Assembly (NCBI RefSeq): GCF_002775205.1
Contig: NC_036446.1
Coordinates: 15,314,565-15,378,564 of the forward strand
Reading direction: 5' to 3'
Length of the DNA stretch: 64,000 nucleotides
From: Xiphophorus maculatus
Taxonomy: Eukaryota > Chordata > Actinopteri > Cyprinodontiformes > Poeciliidae
Shown one piece after another: positions 1 through 13,309 of the stretch; within the stretch, counting starts at the first letter, position 1, and each line of letters begins with the position of its first letter. The notes under the pieces are model-generated. The model was not told where the DNA came from. It searched no databases and saw only the letters and a program-made list of their open reading frames with translations. The position numbers and the translations under genes were made by a program.

Positions 1-625
1 TGATTGCAGAAAGACTTCTACTTCTGCATGAGTTTTAAAACAGTGACCATTAAAAACAGGAGATAAATTAATATTTTCAGTTGGAACACACTCATTTACC
101 ATAGTGCTATTAAGGTATATGTATGCAGGTACGGTAATTAAAAAACGGTGAGGGCTTGTTATGCTTTTGCTGTGTATGGAGGAGAGTGCACTGTAACAGA
201 CAACAAAGGTAATATAAATAAATGAATGTTTAACATCATTACAGTATGTCTTTGCTTGTCTCAAATGTATAATAATTTTAAAAAATTCTATGCATTTAAG
301 ACTGTCTTGCCAGTAGGGACAGAAAATTTACTAAATTATTTTAAAAGGTGAGTTCAGATTTGTATCTAGTCAGACATACATTGTCTGTTTTAGGCTGAAC
401 ATGCACCAAACACACATAAATGTGTTGTCTGTGTTTCTTAAGGATATGAAGGTTTTGAGTTTGAGGTGTGATTAATAATTAGTTTCCACTACTCTAAATC
501 TGTACTGACATTTTCAAAAAGCTCACAAACTAACTATTTAAAGTTGGGTTATAGAATCCTTAATTTTGACTCTTAATGAGTCTAAAAAACGACATTTCTC
601 AATTTAAAATACTTCATTATCAAAT

Positions 626-627
<2 letters not shown>

Positions 628-683
<56 letters not shown>
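628..683. repeat. (TA)n microsatellite
   Basis: An uninterrupted TA dinucleotide run of about 55 bp. A perfect 14-bp inverted repeat follows a few bases later. Confidence 0.95.
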
Positions 684-688
<5 letters not shown>

Positions 689-690
689 GT

Positions 691-724
691 CTCATTTTAG
701 ACTTGTATATAAGTCTAAAATGAG
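691..724. repeat. Perfect 14-bp inverted repeat (hairpin)
   Basis: Arms CTCATTTTAGACTT (691-704) and AAGTCTAAAATGAG (711-724) are exact reverse complements around a 6-nt GTATAT loop. The hairpin sits directly beside the TA microsatellite. It may be part of a small palindromic element or have arisen by template switching. No gene is near. Confidence 0.85.
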
Positions 725-1019
725 AACAAAAACATAAAATTTGCTGTGATATTTAGTCTTATGTATTCACAGAATGTATATTTGGTATTATGTCATTATG
801 TTTGCTGCTACCTGTAATTAATACAAGTTTGAAATAATTTGACCTCTTTTTTAAAGGTAGGTATAAAAATATATTTTCATAGGCAACATATTTTTGGTAT
901 TTTACCATTTACCCTTTTAAGATTGTCAACAGAAGTTTCCAATGAGCAATAGGTTTTTTGAATGCTTCAGTGTAATTAGAAGATTTGGAAACAAATTTGA
1001 TATTCCTTTACTGAGACAG

Positions 1020-1440
1020 ACATGCAGAACATTAATCAGATTAATCCCATGATAACTCTAGAGGAGCTTCAAATATCTATATGTGGGAAAATCTGTCTGT
1101 GGGTCAACTATTAGTTGTTCACACATGAGGGACTGGAAACAGTCATTGTTGAAAGAAAGAAAAGGTCACATATGAAGTTTGTTGAAGAAGCCAATATTGT
1201 CAAACCAAAATCAAATTTGTTGTCCTGGATATAAAATGCTATACATGGTAAACAACTGGCACAGGAAGTTCTCAGCAACCTGAGAACACCATGCACGTGG
1301 TCAAACATGGCATTGGTGGCAGCATCATGCTACTGGGTCAAATGTTTTCAAGATGGTCAAATTTGATGAAAAGTTGGAGGAAGCGAAATAAAATGTCTCA
1401 CAAAAAAAACAGTTCTGGAACTGGGGGAGATGTTCATCTG
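1020..1440 (+). mobile_element. Tc1-like transposon relic
   Basis: Around 1,291-1,350 the + strand translates to MHVVKHGIGGSIMLLG, a recognisable decay of the VKHGGGSVMxWGCF stretch of Tc1/mariner-superfamily transposases. No intact transposase frame remains and the terminal repeats are not clear, so the boundaries are approximate. Confidence 0.6.
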
Positions 1441-4400
1441 AATGATCCAATTATCCGTTGTAGAATGTTTTGCACAACCTACTATTTTGCTTGTTGGTCT
1501 GGGTAGGAGTTATGAGAATGTGTTTAGTCTATGCATAGGCAGTTTCAGATGGGGGCAAACAAGGTCCAGTGGCCCTGTAGAACTATTCTGGCCCCTGTTG
1601 TGGTTCCAATGATAAAGACATGGGTGTGATGGACAGGGGGTACGCATAGGACATCCCCCCACCTCATGCCAAATGCCCCAAGTACCTTTTTCAGTCATTA
1701 CAATTTCTTAACTTGGTGTTAACATGCAGCAATGTGGTTTTCCGAGCAGTCTTTAAATGCACCATGAGAGCACTTTGCTATATAGTGTTGGTTGTAATTT
1801 TGGCGGCTGGCATTACGGAGATGCAGCACTGTGTGTTGCTCTGCAGACAAAGTGTAAACGCTCGTATTGACTATAGTGGTTGCATAATTACTGTGGAGTC
1901 GGTTCTGTGGCGGAGTGGAGATGGAGTGGAGGTGTTGACGGCGGTGTTACACCTGTCCATCACCGAAAGGAGACATGCTGCTGAGCAATGGGTTTCCACA
2001 ATACAAAGAACAAAGTCAGAGTGGAGAGATTAGACAAGCAGCAAGGACAATGATGCAGAATCCTCTTAAGTAAGGAGAAATTATGACTTGCTGAAAAAAA
2101 ATCTAAATGTGTTGGAGACATAAACTCTTTTCAGGTAATTATTCTGGTGAGAAATTGAAAGTTATATATCATTTCCTTTCTAGTTAATCATAATTGTGAA
2201 CCTACGCGTTGGTTTGTTACGAAAACTAAAACAAAATGCTTTGAATGTTGTGAATATAACATGACAAAATGTGAAATAAGGATTGTGGCAATACTTTTTG
2301 AGTTGGTTTAATTGCATGTTTCCTGCTGATTTATAGCATCCACTGCAGCATTTTGGTCTGTCAAATTCAGTTAAATACACTGAAATCAATGGTTGCCATG
2401 TGGTAAAATACAGTAAAATTGTGATTAAATATAAAATGTAAATGTAAACTGTAAAAAAAAAAAGAAGGCTATTAATACCTTCTCAAACCATTGCACCTTT
2501 AGACTTCTGTCCAGCACAGAATCAGTAAACACAATTCTCTACTTTGTAATTAAATTTAATAGTTAAATACATGAGCAAACACATTCTTACAGACAATTAT
2601 GAGAAACTGCTTTCATTGTGACAGGCCGTTTTTCTTACCAGAGCTCTGCAGCAGAACAATGTAAAGCTACACACCCTGTCTGTGTGATTCTGTGACCTGT
2701 TGGACCCCTGGGCTCTGGAGCACCTCTGTGACCCAGACCGAGTCCCCGCTACAACATCCCACTGTTGACCCCCATTCATTTGGACCGACCTTTCTTATCA
2801 AGTCTGCCAGTTTTGACTCCTACACACATGTGTCTAGCTCCCTTCTCTCTTCTACCTTCCCTGAGACCATTCTCCTTCCCTCAAAACCTTCAAGTCCTCT
2901 CTCACCCATCTGAAACCACGCTGTGGGAAATAATGTTGACTCAGCAACAACTCAGGTGTCAATGCCTGCGTTTTAAAGCCGAAAGCCAAGAAATCTGACG
3001 TTGGGTGAATAATGACGCGATAAACATTTTCAGAATAATTGAAAAGCCAAAGCCTTCCCTTCAGGTTCACCAAGAATGCTAACACAGAGCTGCCAGGAGG
3101 GCTTTATTTTCCAGTTTTTTTTTAGTCCTGCCATAGTTTCACATGCAGCCCATTTCATTTTGATCACCCAGGCCAGCATAACACTGACATCATTGCACTC
3201 AATTAACAATGACTAGCGAGAGGAAAGTACATACTCAAATATCTACTGCATATTATCCCCCCTGGCAAGAACATCATGGTCATGGTTCCTCACTTACTGC
3301 CTGTGAGATACATGCAGTGACCACTGCTGCAGCAGCAATATGCAAACAATCTCTGCAGCAAAAAATAAGAACTGTAGCCAGAAACAAGAATTAGGAATTA
3401 AAGGGGAAAAAAACAACACACATGAGCTAATTTCTTTCCGCTACAGGAGTTACAACAGGATAAAGGTTAAGGGACATTTTTGTGATTTTTTAAACTTTAT
3501 TCTATGCAGAACCTTTTTTTTTTTGCAAGATTGCAGATCTTGGGATGAATTTATTACATTTTTCTTAAAGCTTTCTACCTTTTTAAACAAATAGAGCACT
3601 CCTTCCATTTGGCATTTTTTGGGACACAATTTTGTCTCATTAGAAATTTATTTTTTGATTCACTACTACAACAACTTAATTTTTGGTAAAGAATATTCAC
3701 ATGTTTAAAATACCTTCCAAATTGTATGTTTGTTTTTTTTATTATTATTATTTTCCATCAGATTTTTTTCATGTATTGCAAGTGTACACATTTATTACAT
3801 ATATGTAATTGGGAAAAAAAACACGTTCTTGAGGATTAAAATAAATGGAGTTTAAATAGTACCATTTAAGTAGTTAAAACTTTTGGAAATTTTAAAAATA
3901 TTTGCTTTACATGTGGAGGTGGGAAGCGTTAAATGGCTGTCATAAAACCTTATGAAGAAGGTTTCTTTTGCTATTAGAAACATGTCAGATATGTCTCTTC
4001 ACCCCATATAATATTTGAAGAAGTATAACACATAATGTTTCTGTGGCAACCTACCAATCTTTTCTGCATCATACATGGGATGAGGGGTAAAAAGTCTCCT
4101 TTTTATGTTTCTGTCTCTCTCTTTGAGTCTCTTGTCCAGTTGTGCTCACCACTCATCACCTGCAGAAAAACACCAACTAAAGAAAAGAGAGATCAGAAAA
4201 GGTTCAAGGAGGATAAACATGGGGTGGGCAAAATTACCGGTGCTAAAATGTGGCAGAGAAAGGTGGTTTCTCTGTGCCTACTTACCAGCTAAAAATACCT
4301 CAATGACTAGCCAAAAGCGCCGCCAGCCTACAGAGGTATCCTTGCCAGCACCTTTCATATGAATCACCTTCTCTTAATTTGTGAAGTGTAATGAGCATCC

Positions 4401-5759
4401 TGAAACATCCAATTACAGATTCCCATCTAACGAAGTAAACAGCGCTTCAAACAGAGCTCCAAACAGAGCTCTCGATGAGGAGTTTGTTGTCAGGTAATGC
4501 TGGATGTCTGCAAAGATGTGGGGGTGTAAGGTGTTGACAGTGTTAGTGTTTTCCTTGATAGAGCTGCTCTGGTGTTTTCCCATATTTACATCAGTACACA
4601 TGCGTGTGTGTACAGGCCCATTGAGAGGTTTACATATGGAGAGTAATAGGATAACTCTGGCCTCAAGCAGCAGAGAAACAGGTGCTTATCTTGTCAGACA
4701 GTTGTGCTAAGCCAACCTTTGACCCTTGGTTAAAAGCCAATTGAGAAATTAAAGCAAGAAATTTGCACACTTTAAGCCACCCTCGCTGCTTTCAGCTCCC
4801 CTTTCTCTTACGTATGCACTTCAGGACACAAAACCTCCTGAAAGAGGTAAAGGTCAGCAAGATGATGAACCACTTAAATAACCAATTTCCAATATTCTAC
4901 TCAGGTTCTTCGGATTAGGGTTATGGTTAACCCTGGAAACATCAGCAGAAAGTTCTCATTTCCGCTGATGTGAAATGGGAACTAAAAGACAATAAAATGG
5001 CAAACTCAGTAGGAACAGCAGGTTTGAGATTGTCATTTTTACAACATTAAGCATGAAAAGACCCAACCATGGGGGAGCAGACGGGGTAAAGCTGACTGAT
5101 GTGTGGGGTCTGACTCACATGCATTCACCAGTGAGGTCTGGGTAACTGATTTAGTTTTTTCAAGCACAAGACATTGTTCAAGTTTTTTATTTTGTTTTGC
5201 AATGTCTGCCAAGCTCCTTCAAAATATGCCACATTCATTTACTGGAATCTATGACAAACACACTGACTGGCTCTGGGAAGTGAATTCATTTGGCTTGAAA
5301 AAAAATCAGTTGTATTGGAAACTTTTTAGTCTTTTGTGCTAATAAAACCTAAATTTGACTCAATTATTTTGAGACAGACGTGACATATTTTCCAGCTATT
5401 TCCAGGCTCAATACAGCAAGACGTTTCCTCTGCTATTGCATGGTAGTACTTTAGTTTTCTCATGACTGCCGTAACTGGCATCATCATTGCAGGTGAAGTC
5501 ACTGCAGAGTGGTCCTTATGAGCAAATCATCAGAGTGTGAGATCACTCTGGGGAGAAACTAAGACACTGGTGATGGATTTCCAAAGACTGCCACACCAGC
5601 ACCGATGAATATCTGGGGAATGATCATTGAGAAAGTGTACTCACTTGAATATTAAACAGGACCAGAGCTGCAGCACTTATATATTTTACAGAAAGGTTCA
5701 GAGCAGACTTTACCTTGTGAGGAGAATGAGGAAACATTGTCTCTACCAGCTTAGCAAAT

Positions 5760-6340
5760 CATGAGACTCAATGCTAATCTGGCTTTATGTTTGGTGTCCT
5801 TGTCTTGCTGGAACGTACGTCCCGGGTTCCAGTCTTTTTACAGGTCTTGTTCCAGATTTGTTAGATATTTAGATCCACCCATTTTCCCCATCAGCTCTCA
5901 GAAGTTTCTCTGTCCTTACCGAAGAATAGCATCCCCACAGCAGGCAGCTGCCAAAATCATGTTTTGTGGTAGAATTGGTCTGTTTATTATTAGATTTCCA
6001 CCTCATATAATGTTTTCCACGAGGACGAAAAAGTGGCATTTTGGTCTTGGTAAGAAGATTCTCCCACAACTCTGCATCTCTTTCAGATTTTTGCAGCTCC
6101 TAATTTTTATGATTAATACTGACCTTGTCCAGCTTGTCAGTAAAGATGGACAGCCCTGTCTTGAAGACTTATAGTTGTACGATATCCTTTTCAATTTCAG
6201 AAGACTGACTAAAAGATGTGCTACTTCCTCACAATTTTATCAATATTTCTTGGATATTTTTGACAGACAAGTGGTTGAACTTGCTTTCATTTAGGGGTAT
6301 CCAATTAAAGGGGGTGAATACAAATGCAAGGTACTGCATT
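5760..6340 (-). mobile_element. Tc1-like transposon relic, antisense
   Basis: The 137-codon open frame on the + strand here is not a gene. The text matches the reverse strand of the Tc1-like relics elsewhere in this window. It ends with the 13-mer GAATACAAATGCA (6,316-6,328), which also occurs at 14,739 and 16,743 and, inverted, at 59,915. The element is heavily decayed. Confidence 0.55.
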
Positions 6341-7875
6341 TGAGTACTTTGAGAGAAGTCTAGTTTCTTTCATTTCTATCAGTGGCGCACACAGCAAGCA
6401 TAAAACAGACGCTCATGGGCGTACCGACATTCACTCTCGTTTTAAGCACATAAACATAAATGCATAAACAAGCAGTGGGATAGCTGAAGGAAATCCTCAG
6501 TCACACCAAAACAGGAACACAGAGCAATTATACAAACCAATAACAGCCAAAAGCTTAAGAGAAACCCAAGCTTAGAAAAACATGTATTTTAGGATGCAGC
6601 CTATGAGCATCAAAGACAGACAAAAACATACAGTTCACAGCCATCAAAATACAATATGACACTTAAAGGAGAACCACATGAGGTAAAATGAGAGACATGG
6701 ATCTTGTCTTACCAGGGGGACATTTTCATAAAACCTCTCTGAGAACTTGGAACGCTAACAAATAAAACACAGTAGCTATAACACATTAGATCTAAAAGAG
6801 GTGTTGAAAAATAAAGGAGTTGTGCAGATAGAGACAACTCTCAGCTTCTTCCATAGTTACACGTTACAGAATGCAGAAGCTGAAAGAGACGGAAACCTGG
6901 CAAATGCTCACAACCTCAGTAGTCCTGCTTATAAGTTGCTATTAGCAGGACTAACAGACTCCAAGCATTTTAGAAACAATCCTGATTTGTCCTCATGAAA
7001 ATGAATGATCTTGTACAATATGTTTTAAGAAGAAACCTTCACATTATTGTAATAAGAATGTGATTTGAAAGAAAAGCAGGTAATTTGGCAAGCCGCAAAA
7101 ATTTAACATCTCAAAATAAGTTAAACTATACATTAAAGGTTCCTCATTCTAACTTTCTGCTAGTTTAGTGTAGAACTTATGAATCTCTTTTTCCTTTTTT
7201 GTGATTACTGTAAAATGTCTCAGCCTTGCTTTCCTCCCCAAAAGAAGCTGCCAAGTATTCGGGCTTTCTTTGTTAAACCCAGCCTCCCTGTCTCCCCAAT
7301 AATCTCCGGGCGGTGGAAGGTGAAGAGCAGTGTGTCCTGCTGCAGCCTGAGGGTTCAGGGTGGATCTGGGACAGCAGATGATAATGAGCAGGGGGGATAA
7401 AGTAGAGTTATGGAGGTCTTATCACCCTGAGCCCCTGGGTCACGCAGTGCTGCTGGTGGTCAAAGACCCTTTAACTATTAAAAATGAAATAGAAATGTTC
7501 CTTAGAGTAACAAATTATATTTTTTTTATTAGGGGAAAAAGTTATATTTACAGCTTTGGTGGAATACAAATACATCTGCAATACTCTGTCAAACTGCCTT
7601 CTCAAACTAGCAAACCAAGGAAAGAAAGGCTTGACCTGAGGTTTCTTGAGGTCTGATTGATTTTAATCCTTGGTGCTGTCCCTGGATACTATACGCTGTG
7701 TGGGGGGTCAAACAGGCAGACAGGGCTGGGTGTCACTGGAAGGGGCGGGGCACCCAGACCTCACGCTGTGATTTGTTGAGGTGCATCAGACGGGAGTTGA
7801 CCAGATTCTGAATAAATCACTTTAGTGGCACCAGTGACAAAACCGTGATAATATCCTTGAGATATCTGCAGGAAC

Positions 7876-7888
7876 GTGTGTGTGTGTG

Positions 7889-7919
<31 letters not shown>

Positions 7920-7945
7920 AGGTGTGTGTGTGTGTGTGTGTGTGT
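7876..7945. repeat. (GT)n microsatellite
   Basis: About 70 bp of GT dinucleotides with single interruptions (GC near 7,894 and AG near 7,920). The histidine/threonine-rich open frame on the other strand is an artefact of this repeat. Confidence 0.95.
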
Positions 7946-9065
7946 AATAAGACAGGACAGCTATCTCACAAAGATTCAGCAGGGACATAAATGAGAAAAC
8001 TCAAATATTTGTGTTATATTTTATTTTCTTTAAAAATACTGTTTTAAATGGAGTTATTTTTCTCTTTCAATTTATATTAACAATTATTCTTGTTGTAAAA
8101 ATAAGCTTCAATATCTAAAAACTCACACCTGAAAAGAGTCTACAAGAAAGGTAGTGGAGCTAATATCGAAGTCAAATGTTAATGCTGATAGTGAATATGG
8201 ATGTTTCTCAGGGAAGGACAGATTGACATGCACTGGAGTAACAACGGAAATAAAGCTGCAGAGGAAGTGAAGATTTAAACTCAAGGACAAACACTAAACA
8301 CTGAAAACTAACTCATTTCACAGTTGGGTTTGTATGTTATTTAGTTCACTGAGGACTCTAGTTTCATTTTGTTAACATGATGAACAATAGTTTGTTGTTT
8401 CTGTAGAAATATTTGTTGGTTAAATAAACAGGAAGAGTCCAAAGCAGAGATCTGAATGAGTGTGGAAAGAGAAACAGGACTAGAGTTTGAGGAGTCAGAC
8501 GTGAGGTTCACTCTTTTTCGTAACACATATTAGAAAATGTCAAAATGTGTGGTTTGTGAAGAGTGTTCGAAAATTACGTTTAGAAAAAACTATAATTAAA
8601 TTATTTTTTGATGTCTAAAGATGAATATTACCACACAATAAATTACATCATAAAACACAATTTAATTTTGTTAAATCATTTAATTTTGTCCTGAGTTTTT
8701 TTATTATTATTTTCCATTTGCTGAAGCATTTGTGATTTTTATCCTGAAAGGTGCTATACATATATATATCTATACATATATATATAAAAATTGTACTTAC
8801 TTTAACTGCAGTAAAGGATTAAAAACACATTTTGAGTTTGCGCTGATGTTTCCTCTGTGTGCTTATTTTTGCTTTATTGTTATTGCTTCATATCCTAAAA
8901 CATAAAGACAATGTCATACATGCCTCAGATTATCCCATCTCACTATTGGGGGGCACCATAAACAGGAAAATTTCTTAAGACCAATTTTTGGGGGAGTTGG
9001 CGAGTGTTACCCTGCAACCTCGGATGGCTGAGGGTAGTAGATGATCTTCCCTCAACGTGTGATGC

Positions 9066-9134
9066 TGCAATATGGAAAAGACGAGACACACACGTTGAGC
9101 TGCTTTTACCTTCAACAGGAAGATTTATTCTTCT
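9066..9134. repeat. Direct repeat, copy 1 (LTR-like)
   Basis: This segment is nearly identical to 9,940-10,005. Shared words include AAAAGACGAGACACAC and TTTTACCTTCAACAGGAAG. Read on the - strand it contains an AATAAA (from TTTATT at 9,124-9,129), as expected for the polyadenylation region of a retroelement LTR. The two copies lie about 870 bp apart. No retroviral or retrotransposon coding region was seen between them. Confidence 0.65.
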
Positions 9135-9939
9135 TATGATGACCGTACTCCATATACAACACAACATATGCAATACTTCATATCAAATACTTCAGGTATC
9201 ACTGTATAACTTCAACAAATAACCCTTCCATTCAGTACATTACAAATGACTGCGATATCCCTTTAAACCGAACGAGAATTATTTTAACATGCTCCATCAT
9301 GAATTTTATTGAATGACAAAATACTTTAGATAGCTTTTAATTATCCAAGCCAATTAGTTTTGTTTTAACTCAAATATATTGTCCCTTTGCCTCAGACCTT
9401 TTGTATTTTTAACTGTCAAAATAAAAATATATGGATTTGTTTTTAACTATTTTAATAGCTTTTACAATTTTTATTCTGCACAGCATATACTTTAATATTT
9501 AAGCAATGTAGCTTTTAACTGTATCCACTGTTTTAACAACATTACAGTATTTTATCTCTTACACAAAAAACTACAAACTGCTCCATTAATACTGTCTCTT
9601 CATGCAACCATTTACTCATTGAGCTTCACAACAACATTGTTTCTGTTTTTTTTTTTAAATAACCCATAAAGAAAATATCTTTTACCATTTCAAAAGTGAA
9701 AAATACAATAAGTTAAAAATGAATTCAATCTCTAGTCCAACTGTTTCTCAGCTAGCTCAACACATATACAATGTTCGCTCGCATTAGCATTAGTTAGCCT
9801 CCCGAAATACGTCCCGTTTTCTACACAATGTCCATCCAAAGCTGTTACAAAGTGACCCACCAGTTGACTCTCGAGTCTATAACCTCTTAACTCTTAAAGG
9901 ACACCACATTTATGCATCAACATACATTTTTACTGACCT

Positions 9940-10005
9940 GCGATATAGAAAAGACGAGACACACGTTGAGCTCCTTTTACCTTCAACAGGAAGATTTATT
10001 CTTCT
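9940..10005. repeat. Direct repeat, copy 2 (LTR-like)
   Basis: Second copy of the repeat at 9,066-9,134, in the same orientation. It differs by an indel in the CACA stretch and a few substitutions (for example CTCC against CTGC). The similarity stops after ATTTATTCTTCT. The 800-odd bp between the copies is AT-rich and has no long open frame. Confidence 0.65.
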
Positions 10006-11159
10006 GGTTGTGCTCAATCTTTTCTTGGTCACCAACGCGTCAGCGCCCCTAGCGGCCATGTGTAGAATTGCATGGACTAACTGAAATAACGCTACAGAAC
10101 TTATTACGATGAGAAATTAAAGATTCAAAATGAAAAATTATGTTGGGGTGCCTGTTTTCTTACTTCTTGGTTTTGTTTACTAACAACTTGTTTTTCACCC
10201 CTCTACACGAGGTTCCATTGAAATCTACCGTAAAATGTGGTTTAAAAACTTTTTAAACCACATTCAAGCTGCAGAACCAAAAAATGACTAGTAATGCACA
10301 TCAAATGTGTTTTTCTAAGTAAGCAACCCGTTGAGAAGTAAAACTAAAATTCAAATGTTGCTTAGATATGAGTTTTGTTTAGTTTGACTGATCTAATCTC
10401 TACTCCACCTTTACAAAAATTTAAGGTTCTAAGTAAAAAAGCTTTAATGTGTAACTCCTCTTAATAAAATTCCTCATAAACATTGATTTATTGTAATGGT
10501 TCCCAATACAAGTTATGGGCTATTTAAATCACAACTTGTTAAGTTGCTTTATTTTTAAGCCTTTTTTAGTTTTGCCATGTCCTGGGTGACTGAGAATAAA
10601 TAAGTAGATAGAAATGAATATCTGGGAAGCATCATAATTTAAAGCACCAGGGTTTATATTGAAAAATATTCAGATTTTATTTTGTGGTTTTATAGGGTCT
10701 ACATTGAAGACAGTAAGAAATAAAGGCAGCTTTCTTTTTTTTAATATCTGTTCTCTCTTCTGTTCTCGGCTCCCAAACACAGAGCTGGGTCCACTTGCTC
10801 AGCCTCTCCCTCCCGTTTCAAACTCTTCTAACTAAAAGATAAAAAGTTAAATATGAATGAGATGTTTGCTACCTTTGAAAGCTTAAGTCTATGAAAGCAG
10901 TGTAGCAGTTTTGCTAATGAGGCAGCTTATCAAGATTCAGCCAAAGTAAGAAAATAATGTGTTTCTTCTTATTGAGCAGTGAATGTAAATAAAGGTTTAC
11001 ATGTCTTTTGTTTTAAGTATTTACTTACTGGAGGGTTTTATGTTTGTGCTGCAGAGCCACAGCTAACAGCTAGCTCCTCACTTCTGCGGCTCTGACTTGC
11101 TGTTTCTGAGCTGCTGTTGCTCCTCCTACACTTTGGACTGAACCATTATTCTAATAATG

Positions 11160-11375
11160 GTAGGGGGGGGACCTAAAAATGTATTCTTTTTTTTTCCTCC
11201 GAGATAAATGGCAGATTTATTTCATTCTTTTTTTATTTTGCCTTCTCATGTTGATCTTGTTTAAATGCAAACGTTTCTTCAAAGATTTTTTTGGGGGGGG
11301 AAATTCTAGACTTTTCCAAGATTGGGGGGTCCAGACCCCCTGCTCCCCCCGGGATTTACACCTATGTTCCTATAC
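11160..11375. mobile_element. Probable DNA-transposon fragment
   Basis: The segment ends in a G-run, then GGGGTCCAGACCCCC, CCCCCCGGGATTTACACC. I recognise this style of terminus from dispersed fish repeats, read in reverse as GGTGTAAATCCCGGGGGG. Family and boundaries are uncertain. Confidence 0.3.
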
Positions 11376-11499
11376 ACAGGTTTTGAGATGAACGCAAATG
11401 TTTTCCTTTTTTTTACATTTGTGTTTTATATTGCACAAGTTTGATTATTAAAGAAGAGCACCTCTAATTCATTTTAATGAATAACTTCATGTTTTTCAC

Positions 11500-12420
11500 T
11501 ATGCACGTTGTGGGAGCGGTATTCTGCTAAAATCAATTTAAAGTTCCCGTGGCTAATGCACAGTGCAGCAGACTGGAAAGATGAATTTGCATTGGCACAG
11601 TACAGGGACAGGCAGGTCGGTGTAACCTGCAGGAGTATCATGAGCCCAGCCAGGATGAGTCAATGAAGGATTGCCTTACCATTAGCATTCTCACTGCAGG
11701 CCAACCACAGACCCAGAAGCTGATGAAAAGATTGATTGGAGAAGGTTAAAATGCCATTTGATACTGCTGAGTTTGATTTAATGACCCACTTTTAGGATTA
11801 AAAGAAAATCAGCAGCGGTGGACCAGCAGGCAGACGAGGTGACAAGTTACAGAGCTTTTCTCGGCTAATCATTGTTATCCAACTTGTTGGGCCCTAACCC
11901 CTGAAACCGAAAAATAGTATATTTTTTGCAACAAATGACCGCCTGAATATCAGGGACAAACAGCAGACATCCATCAGCGTTTCAATAGCTAACAGAGCAA
12001 GAAAAACGGGGAAAAAAAATAAAACAGGAGCGGGCCTCCACCTCTCCCCTCATGTCAGTATGTATCCCATTATGGTTGTACTGTGCGGACAGAGGAGCTC
12101 TGCCTGCTCACCACAGCTTTATTTATTTTACTGTCTTTCATCTGCAAACCACCGCCAATCTGCATCAGAGGGAAATCCACTCTGTGTATCCCATAGGTGT
12201 CATTTAGGATTGATTCCCTGGAATTAGCAGATGTCAAAGTAGAACCATGTGGCTGTCGGTCTGTCCGTCCTCCCCAACACCTGTGATAAGACTGTTTGGA
12301 TTCAGGGGAACCTCACATGAGAGCCTCTGGTGCCTCCACATTAATTTAGCATTATGGATTCATTCTCAGGGTTTACATATTCAGTGTCTGCTAAACATTA
12401 ACATGGAACTGTGAAATCCA
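11500..12420. other. Complex non-repetitive block, possible enhancer
   Basis: Balanced-composition sequence without simple repeats or open frames, unlike the AT-rich flanks. It has the look of conserved non-coding DNA, for example around 11,700-11,900 and 12,190-12,400. Conservation cannot be seen from one genome, so this is inference only. Confidence 0.25.
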
Positions 12421-13309
12421 GTTTTATCTGATCGACCCTGCTTGATAGAATGCTGTTTAGCTAAAATATTCAGTTCAGAAAAATAAAGACAAAAAGTTCA
12501 ATAACAACGTTGCCAAGAATTTCTGACTCACTTGTGTAAGATCAATACCATTCTAAAGACTGTGTGTGTGAAGAAAAATAGTACAACCTTTATTGATTTT
12601 AATACAAGAAAATGAGACACATTTACTTAGAAGTATGCTTAGGCTGTGATCCAACAGATATTAGAAGTATATAATATCGTAATATGCCACACATGGTTAA
12701 TGTTATGTATCATTAGGCTGCAGGATCCATTTATTTAGAGAAGTGGGCAGTGTGAATGCTACATATCCTCTTAAAAATGTGCAATAATATGAGTATAGGA
12801 AATAGCAGGACCACCAGCGACTTCCTCTTTGCTGAATTTGTTTCTGACAGTGTTTGTATTTGCTCTGGACCCCACCACGCAAACACGGAGAAGTCATCAG
12901 AAGGTCTTTAAGTGGTTCTTGAATTTGGCAAAGATTAAGACCCCTAAGCTAAATTTAAATGGAACCGAGTGCTTTCGCACGTGAAATGTTGCACAAAACC
13001 AAAATCTCACATTTCTCTTAGTTTATGATGTTTCTTTGTCCCACATATATTGAATATCATGTAGAATTATGGATAAAAGCATCACAGAATGTTATAAGCT
13101 TGATTTGTGAAAGTTTATTGTAAACATGTTCATAACATTTCATAGTTTCATTAAAGGCAAAGTCAGTGATATAAAAACAGAAGTCAAAAAATTGCAATAC
13201 AGGAATGAGCAACAAGAATGGCTGTAGAAGAAACTCTCATAAATAACGGTACACACATTTACAGAACCTTAAAAAGTAATAATACTTATTTGACATATTT
13301 CATGATTGG

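Noticed and set aside
5761-6174. 137-codon open frame as a possible gene
   Set aside because: The DNA is a Tc1-type relic read in antisense.
10041-10062. CTCF-like AGCGCCCCTAGCGGCCA, reverse strand
   Set aside because: One G of the central run is missing, which normally weakens the core badly.
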